Origin: Lineus longissimus
Taxonomy: Eukaryota; Nemertea; Pilidiophora; Heteronemertea; Lineidae
Assembly: GCF_910592395.1 (NCBI RefSeq)
Contig: NC_088323.1
Location: forward strand, 6,572,001 to 6,636,000
DNA length: 64,000 bases
Direction: 5' to 3'
In this document: in pieces, positions 57,093-64,000 of the stretch
How the letters are laid out: every line of letters starts with the position of its first letter
Numbering within the stretch: position 1 is the first letter of the stretch
Notes under the pieces: model-generated
Seen by the model: the letters and a program-made list of their open reading frames with translations, nothing else
Told to the model about the DNA's origin: nothing
Database searches by the model: none
Translations under genes and position numbers: made by a program

Positions 57093-59765
57093 GTGGACGA
57101 GTCGATTTCCTTGCATCTCAGGGTCAGCTCCCTTCTCCCTTCACCAGTGTAACATGGAAGGTATTTCCAAGTGAAAGGCCCCGACTCTCCTGATTGGGCA
57201 TGTTGGATCATGATACTACAGTACCGGTCATTACTGCAGGCTGTGTTTAAAGACACAGAATAACTGTGGAGGGAGAATACTTTCAGGTGTGTTTTAATGT
57301 GATGCATTGGGATCAAGGTAAGTGCCATTTCAATTAGGTTTATTATGTAAGCGTTGAAGTATGGATTTCAAGCCCAAGCCCATCAAAAAGGCACGTTTCA
57401 TCATCACGATCAACGTTGTCGATAAGAATTGTCTCAAGATGACTGATCAGCACTCGTGACAATTTCAGAGTGACTGCACCAAGAGTGCTGCCGATATTCA
57501 TCCGAATATGGGCACATTCATTTAGTATGCAATCGTTGGAAGGATGGATTTCAAGGCTGGCCACTGTAAGCGAGCACCTGTATGTAACAACCTAAAGTAC
57601 TTGTCTCTTCAGGGCAGTGTATATTCCCCGATATGTTGCATTGTTATACACTTTAAATTGGAGGGGGGGAGTAGCGATTTTGGGCGGAAACTTGCTCTTG
57701 TCCGTTTCTTTGAACATTATAAAGTTCCTCTTGGCGACACAGAGGCTAGCCTCCTGTGGGTGGTTCGATTCCACTGAGTGCACGTGTTCTCAGAGCAGAC
57801 AGGGCAGAACAGGGGTACTGAATCTTGTCCTCCAATGAACTGGGCCTTGGAAATCTTCGGTATACACTTAGGGGCGTAAATATGAGGTGTGTGGCAGTTC
57901 TAGTTGTCTCATCTCGGGAATGAGATAGAATATTTTGAGGTCAGATATTTCAACCACGAGGCCGAGCATACAGGAGGGAGTGATCAACGGCTCAAGCCAG
58001 ACATGTACATTGACTGTACATTGTTTTATTGTCACTCCCCTTTGCTGCTTTGGATCAAACTAGAAGAGTTATCAATAGCTCCCGAGCACATATGGCCCAG
58101 ACACTCAACATTTCTTGTTTCCATACCAACTAAAAACACATTTTCAATTGCAGCAGGGACTCCGTTGCCTCAGTTTTCAAAAAATTTAAGATTGTACTTT
58201 GTGCTCAGTTGATGTGTTCTCGGAAAGAGATTCTGCTCCACGCCATGAATTTTCCTAGCCAAGAGCATGTAATGCACATTCATTAACGGCAACATCAGCC
58301 CAAGTAGTTCAATATTTGTCGGAGCATATTGAGCCACATTTCTAACAACAGCACAAACTAATAAAACAACAAAATAAAAATGACTATTCATGTGTTCCAA
58401 GTCGTATTTAATTTTCTTTAAAATTCTTATCAATTGATTAGTTTACATGTATGCATACATATCATAAAATAGTAACTTTCTATTTGTACAGCTTAAAACT
58501 TAGTCAAATAATCTATCACCCGACTAACAAAATACATTATTCAAGATTCACTCAATCTTGATAGGACCAAATTCTTCATGCAAGTGCTACATTTGTATAC
58601 TGTCTCTTGTGACAGTCTCACAGTTTTGGACATAGGGAGTCATCATCCCGTTGAATAATGACCCTATTTTTGAGAGATTTCCTCCAAGTAAAGATTGATA
58701 CAAAAATCTTTTTAGGAGCCCCAATCTCAAGACAGCTACCCCAGGCCATGACATGCAAACGTTTGGCTTAAACTTCTTCAAATACAACTACATGTATGTC
58801 TGCTTTAAGATTATCTAATATGTCTTTGGAGCGTTTTTGTTCTTTATAGCCGTCCATCTAAACAGATTCATCACTTTTTCAGAGCTCTGATGTTAATTCA
58901 TTATGTTAAAATGTGTGCAATAATGAAGCCAAGATACACTATGCAGCTTACACAAATGTATGTAAACTTTGTCATTCAAAATCTCTAACAAACATATTTC
59001 CAAGTCAAGAAAACTAACAGGATGCTCAATAATCTCATGAATACGACTAAATAAATTCATCTTCATTCATAAAGTCTCAAAGATAATACCGTGGATATTC
59101 TTTAAACTGAAGCTGCCAGTTAGATATTTAAGCTGCCACGACCTAGTAGTGGTCTCAAAGAAGATGACTATAACATCCAGGCCCATTTCAGACAGTTAAA
59201 TCACCTGGAGAAATTCAAAGATCTCTTACATGTCTGAGCAAAAAGGCCTTAGCTTTTTGTGCAACAAATCCATACAACAAAAGGGCAGTCTTGCTACGGT
59301 ACAAAGCAGCCTTATTGTTTTCGTTTTGTTGGGTGTGAACTTTATAATCCTTGGTGAATAACATGCACCCTGTATTCAGAATAACTAGATGCCAGAAAGT
59401 GTATCCTGAGTAGATTTTGTACCACATGCACATGTACCTGTAACCATAGTAACTACACAACTGCAACCATGGTAACTAGACATCTGTCTTGCAAACAACA
59501 AACCTGACCATATCTTAAGAAATCCATTTTAAGTTTTAGATATGTTTGTTTGCAGTGTATTGTTATAAGACAAGATAGTGTAAAATCCTAGGTTATTTTT
59601 GTAACTCTCCGACTGTGATGTATTTGAATTTTATGTGCTTCTTTGGAATGGGATTCAATTTTTCGTATTCCTGAGTTACTTTTGAATTGAATTTTAGCTG
59701 CATCTAGTTTAATAAGGATAGGGCGGTATGTGTCGTGTTCCTGATATCGAATTACTTTGTAAATC

Positions 59766-60811
59766 CTATTGAAATTTAGTTGTGTCTTTAACTGGAACTG
59801 GTGTGAGATTTCTCCATGGATCTTCAACCATGCTATGCTTGTAGTATTTGTTAATATCATTACTGCCCCCTGGATTGCAATCCCCACTTCGGTCCTGCAA
59901 AGATAAATACAAAAAGCACACTAAAAACCTTGGAATCGAATCGAGGATGAAAAACGAATAGGATAAGGAATAGCAAAAGAAGATGTTATCAGCATTATCG
60001 CAAATAGAAATAGAATGTGATATCTAAAAAAAGACTTGGCGAAAGAAGTGTCAGGATTCCATTTTTGAGTGTGCAGCTGCATAGTAAGAAGCCTAATCAA
60101 AGAGCTTGAAGTTGAATGGTTGCAAAATGAATACAGACAATGAGACAATGGAGAGCACTGCCACTGAAGTCCCGGTGATACAATCCAAAGAGTAGACTCA
60201 AGATCCCCTAGATTATGAAAGAACTATGATTCGTACTGAGTCACAAGTTTACGAGAACACTGAAAGAAATACAATGCACAGATGATGAGATGTTCCTGGA
60301 CGTGGCCTGGCCAAGCAATCACCGAATCAAAAGAGACACAAACGTCAATGATCCGACTCCAGACTTGTTGACAGACGATTCTTACCATAAAATTCCCACT
60401 GTTATGCCGCCCCCCTCTACCCCAACCTGTCTTCGGACTACCACCATTAAAATTGCCACTTTGCCGCCTGTTATTATTTTGCATAAATGATCGATTATTC
60501 GGTGGTCCACCAAATCTCGGTGACGAGCCATTGTTAAATGAAGAGTTTCTGTTGTTGTTGTAGCCTGGAGAGCGTCCTTGGTTGTGCTGTGGGGTATGAC
60601 CCATATTTGGCCAAGCAGGAGGCGACTTGAATGGGGTGCTGTGTCTTGGTGGTCCCCTGCCACAGCCATGTTGATTTTGGTTGTATGGGCTTTGTGGTGG
60701 CGACTGCATATTTGGACCTGGATTTCCCGGTCCCTGTGACCCTGGCGGTCGGAAGGGCTGTTCAAACGGGGGCCTTCCAGCGTAGGGATTCTGATGAAAA
60801 CTTCGATTCAT
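59766..60811 (-). CDS. MPLKIP: M-phase-specific PLK1-interacting protein / TTDN1 (two exons)
   Basis: Predicted join, minus strand: 60811..60386 and 59894..59766; 555 nt, 184 aa (human 179). The donor ATG|GTAAGA and acceptor CTTTGCAG|GAC join in phase 0. The first 142 residues are low-complexity, rich in Pro, Gly, Asn, Arg and Ser, as in the family. The short conserved C-terminal motif comes from exon 2: DINKYYKHSMVEDPWRNLTP (155-174), matching the human YF.PSM.EDPW region. The human protein is mutated in non-photosensitive trichothiodystrophy and is linked to transcription and splicing factors. Identification rests on this motif, the length and the two-exon structure. The gene is convergent with CDK12. 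Confidence 0.85.
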
Positions 60812-60912
60812 GTTTTAGTGATATAACTTCGGAGATATTTGAGAAAAATCGAGACCAAGATCCTTGCAAATTGGTTTGAAAAACACTTCCTGTGTAAGTA
60901 CGCAAAAACTGA

Positions 60913-60920
60913 TGACGTCA
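60913..60920. promoter_or_regulatory. TGACGTCA cAMP-response-type element near MPLKIP start
   Basis: A full palindromic CRE lies 102 bases 5' of the MPLKIP start codon, a position typical of CREB/ATF sites in housekeeping promoters. Activity is inferred. Confidence 0.4.
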
Positions 60921-61589
60921 CCCTGAAAGTACACAAATGGTGTCAAGGTTTTCATCAAAATTTCGAAAAAGTTTTCATAAAAACTAGCATTATTAACAAC
61001 TGCAAGTGATATCTGTCGTCCAGATCATGCATAATGTAGCTAAAGGTCTTCAGGACCGAGGTAGGTTTGAATTATTTGGTGTAATGCTTTTATTTGTATT
61101 GTTGAATGCATGTTTTGACCAAGCTGTGAAACCATTCAATCATTCATCATGCAATGCAATGCATTCATCATGTACTATCATGTACTATGTAGGCCTATAT
61201 ATGCATTTACACACACATGCAGAGGCAGTGCTGGCACAATCTTGCCTGCCATACATCCATTGAGTGAGTGCATGTCATTATCTATTAACTGATTGATTGA
61301 GCCATTTGTTATTGTTTTGACCTGTGGTATTGTTATTGCTGTGACTGTCATTAGTGTCAATAGATAACCTTACATCACACCACTGTCACCAGGCAGATCG
61401 CGGAGGAAGCCACTGGCACTGCTGGCCACAACAAACAAGCAGCAAACAAAAGACCACGTGGTCACATACCACATCTTCTTTTGTTTGTTGTGGCTACGTT
61501 TGTTTTGGCTGGCAGTGACCTCCTCCGACTGGTGTGTAAGTGACTATCCTCATGTTGGGATTCCTGAAGGAAGTGCATTGTGGAGCGCC

Positions 61590-61736
61590 ATGATGATGTT
61601 AAATGACAAGTGCTGTCCTGAGAGAGGTTTCCTGATTAGAGAGGTCTAATTGAATGAAAACCACCAATTTGGGACCCAAACTATTGTCCTTAACAGAGAG
61701 GTGTCCGCTAAGGGAGGTTCCACTGTATGTCTTTAA
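61590..61736. mobile_element. pogo/Tigger-like non-autonomous element
   Basis: Best-preserved of three related copies. It ends GGGAGGTTCCACTGTA, whose reverse complement TACAGTGGAACCTCCC matches from memory the terminal repeat of pogo/Tigger transposons next to a TA target. Internal motifs: GACAAGTGCTGTCCT, CCTGATTAGAGAGGTC. Confidence 0.6.
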
Positions 61737-63254
61737 TGTCTGCCAACCAAGTGACAATCAGATTGACATGATGACAACAATCAGAGAAAAAAATCACCTT
61801 GTTCTTAATCTTGATTAAAATCTGAACCTCTCTAATATGTATGGACAGGTCAAAACGTGATGAAAGTTGCTCATGTCACAGATTTGTATCTTCAAAAGTG
61901 ACCTTGACCTACTTATTCACAAACCAAGGTCATTTATAATTTGGAAACAACACACACTAAATTCTTATAATTTTTGTTAATGAAAGTTTTACTGATTTGC
62001 ATTTTTACCGGTTATGTTGTATCTGCTGTTGATAACTAGGTCACCCATGGAAATAACGAAGTCAGTTCTTTGTCAATATTTAAGGGAAGTGTGCTGTTAT
62101 ATGTTGTAAGTGTCGGTCTGGTCGCGTTGGGTGACTCAAACTCAATACCTAATCTCTAAATTCAAATCAACCAGTTTGCGCCCACCAGTCCTATGCTTTT
62201 GTATAATTTTTGTGAAGAAAATACAAGTTGCTTGACGATGTTAGATCCCAGTTCGCATTTTCTAGGGAACTGGGGAACTTTGGTGAAAGAAGGGAGTATT
62301 TTTCTACGTTATCGCAAAAAATCAACAGAAAGGGGTCTTTTGGGCTAAAATTCTTGAAACTAGCTTACATTATAGGAAAGGGGTTTGAAAATCCAAGTAA
62401 TCTTCCTGAAATAGATTGGGTAGGGGGTTAGTTTGAACTTGGAGAACAAGTGTATCGCCCACACCCCGACCTTTTATAGTCTTGAAGAAAAGACCTATGC
62501 CGTTTGTTTAAAAATTAAAATTTGTGACTGATTTTGAATTTGAACATTGTCGTTGTATAGACAGAATATACACATATGAATACCAACTTTCGGCAAAGTT
62601 GTATGCATGGTAATTGCACTACGACATTGTGTATAACTGCATTTCTATTTCCTCGCCCATGATTTGATTCAAACAATTAAACACAAACGGCATACCCCTT
62701 TAAAGCCAAACAGGTTTTAGAAAAAACTTTGTGTAAATTGTTTTCTAAGCATCATTCTATTGGGGTTACGAATATTTGCAGTTCATAAAAATGTGGAAAA
62801 TTTATCTGGAAGGGGGCACTTTTGTGCACCTGAACTTTGGTATAGATGTTTACACAGCGATAATTGTTTGAGTGAGATGAGGGAATTGGTAATTAGGGAT
62901 GCGTTTCTCGGCAATCTTTCCATTTGTATGAATATATTCCTGTTAGTGCTAAATAACGTGCATCGCAGAGGAGCAATTTTTATCCCAGTGACATGCTATA
63001 TTATCATGATTATGAGGGATGATTGCTTAATTGCAGATCTATAATAATAAAAATTGCTTTGTGACATTGATCTGCGATAAATCAAAAAGGTTAGATAATT
63101 ATTGCAAGCGCACACAACTTAAAGGTACATTGATACATCACAGCACCAGACGCCGTCCTGGGTGTAACTTTAAACTCTTCAGGCTAAATATCATTATTGG
63201 CGGCCTGTAAAACTAAAAGTCAGCGCGACATTCTAGAATCACCCTATCTAAACC

Positions 63255-63430
63255 CATTCCTCCTTTAATGTCTGGTACCCCTGGCCTTTGCAGCTTGTAC
63301 TTTATGCCAGTGGGTTTCATATCTCTATGGTGTGTGGACGTCTGCTGCTCCTTTAACGTCTGGTACCCATGGCCTGTGCTGCATGTACTTTGTGCCGGCA
63401 GGTTCTATGTCTGGTGTGTGAGATGCCCAA
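63255..63430. repeat. Tandem duplication of a ~90-bp unit
   Basis: CTCCTTTAA.GTCTGGTACCC + TGGCCT.TGC.GC.TGTACTTT and GGT.TC.TAT.TC..TGGTGTGTG occur twice, starting near 63261 and 63350. Confidence 0.75.
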
Positions 63431-64000
63431 TGCATTCATGTTGATTTTATGCAAAACTCCAGACGTGTACATCGCAGAATTGATTTTCTTGGCCTGTGTT
63501 GTCTGTGACAGTTATAGAATAACCAAACAGATGCTTGTACCTCTGTCTGTGCATCCCGCTGAAATTTATGAGGCCTCTACTGGGCTAGCTCCTGAAGGCA
63601 TTGAGAGGGCCTGGGCTAAGTAGCCAGATGCTGTATTTGAGGCCTGTTTAATGGAGACTGGTTCGCCGGAAGAGCTTTCGGACTTGGAAGATGTGGATTT
63701 TGGTGAGTCGGCATAATTTGCAGGGAATGTCTGGATGAGAGCAGGTGTAGACTATGCTTCTACTGTTTATTGGGGGTGGGGTGGGGTGGGTTGGCCTGCT
63801 GCATTGGTGAGCGCCCCGGTGATGGCATGGTTATGGTTCATACGTATCGTCTGTGGGCACTGGCGGAGTAGCAGCAAAAATATTGAAGCTCGCCTTATAC
63901 TTTTGGTAGCAGATATAATCCTATAAGTAGGTCATGACCCATAATTTTGCATGTCTCGCTGGGAGGGGGGACCTGGGAAAAAAGTACTGTCACCTGGTTT

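Larger units (their letters stand above)
51942..59765. other. CDK12 3' UTR and convergent intergenic region to MPLKIP
   Basis: The first ~1.2-1.5 kb is probably CDK12 3' UTR (AT-rich; AATAAA at 53112-53117 and 53383-53388). Beyond it come C-rich tandem repeats, a pogo-like remnant and a minisatellite. The last part before 59766 is probably the MPLKIP 3' UTR read from the other strand. No other gene recognised. A B-box-like GGTTCGATTCCA at 57752-57765 lacks a matching A box. Confidence 0.45.
60812..64000. other. 3.2-kb region upstream of MPLKIP, no confident gene
   Basis: Contains the MPLKIP promoter side, a pogo-like element, and a duplication at 63260-63420. An open frame at 63369-63623 continues after one stop as EACLMETGSPEELSDLEDVD with a donor-like TTTTG|GTGAGT at 63702; this acidic stretch could be an exon or a decayed retroelement, but no domain is recognisable. 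The window ends in unassigned sequence with GT- and G-rich runs. Confidence 0.4.

Noticed and set aside
57741-57795. Possible tRNA gene (GGTTCGATTCCA)
   Set aside because: No A box at the right distance and no acceptor-stem pairing could be found.

Overview
The window is nuclear DNA of an animal. All recognised genes are split by many short introns with GT..AG borders, there are no operons, and the spaces are rich in minisatellites, homopolymer runs and small dispersed elements. The proteins (ATP synthase beta, a GRB7/10/14-type adaptor, INPP1, CDK12, MPLKIP) are bilaterian. Repeat content, including a dispersed element whose end reads like a common marine-invertebrate repeat and a tRNA-derived SINE, suggests a marine invertebrate, perhaps a mollusc or other spiralian. 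The species cannot be named from this sequence.

Layout. 0.9-2.3 kb (-): a two-exon integrase-core (DDE) protein of transposon origin. 2.5-5.8 kb: minisatellites and a triplicated unit with long inverted repeats. 6.6-14.1 kb (-): mitochondrial ATP synthase beta, nine exons, complete (530 aa predicted). 14.2-26.8 kb: mostly repeats, with one candidate upstream exon of the next gene. 26.8-32.7 kb (+): GRB7/10/14-like adaptor (RA-PH-BPS-SH2), 13 exons. 35.3-38.1 kb (-): inositol polyphosphate 1-phosphatase, six coding exons. 39.4-51.9 kb (+): CDK12/13-type kinase, ten coding exons, about 1855 aa. 59.8-60.8 kb (-): MPLKIP/TTDN1, two exons. 61-64 kb: repeats and unassigned sequence. All exon joins were checked by hand for phase; spliced lengths are exact multiples of three.

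The most striking content lies in introns. ATP synthase beta introns hold two families of 130-150 nt tandem units with the features of box H/ACA snoRNAs (two hairpins, an ANANNA hinge, an ACA three bases from the end), plus two box C/D snoRNA-like elements whose guide resembles SNORD25. The same two H/ACA-like families recur in introns of CDK12, about 30 kb away on the opposite strand, and every copy is in the sense of its host transcript. I count 18 H/ACA-like units in the ATP synthase gene and 8 in CDK12. A housekeeping gene and a transcription kinase gene would thus share two amplified guide-RNA families, several per intron.

One can picture the genes as ordinary, independent housekeeping and signalling loci: energy production (ATP synthase), receptor signalling (GRB adaptor), phosphoinositide recycling (INPP1), RNA polymerase II elongation (CDK12) and a splicing/transcription-repair-associated factor (MPLKIP). 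CDK12 and MPLKIP are convergent, 7.8 kb apart.
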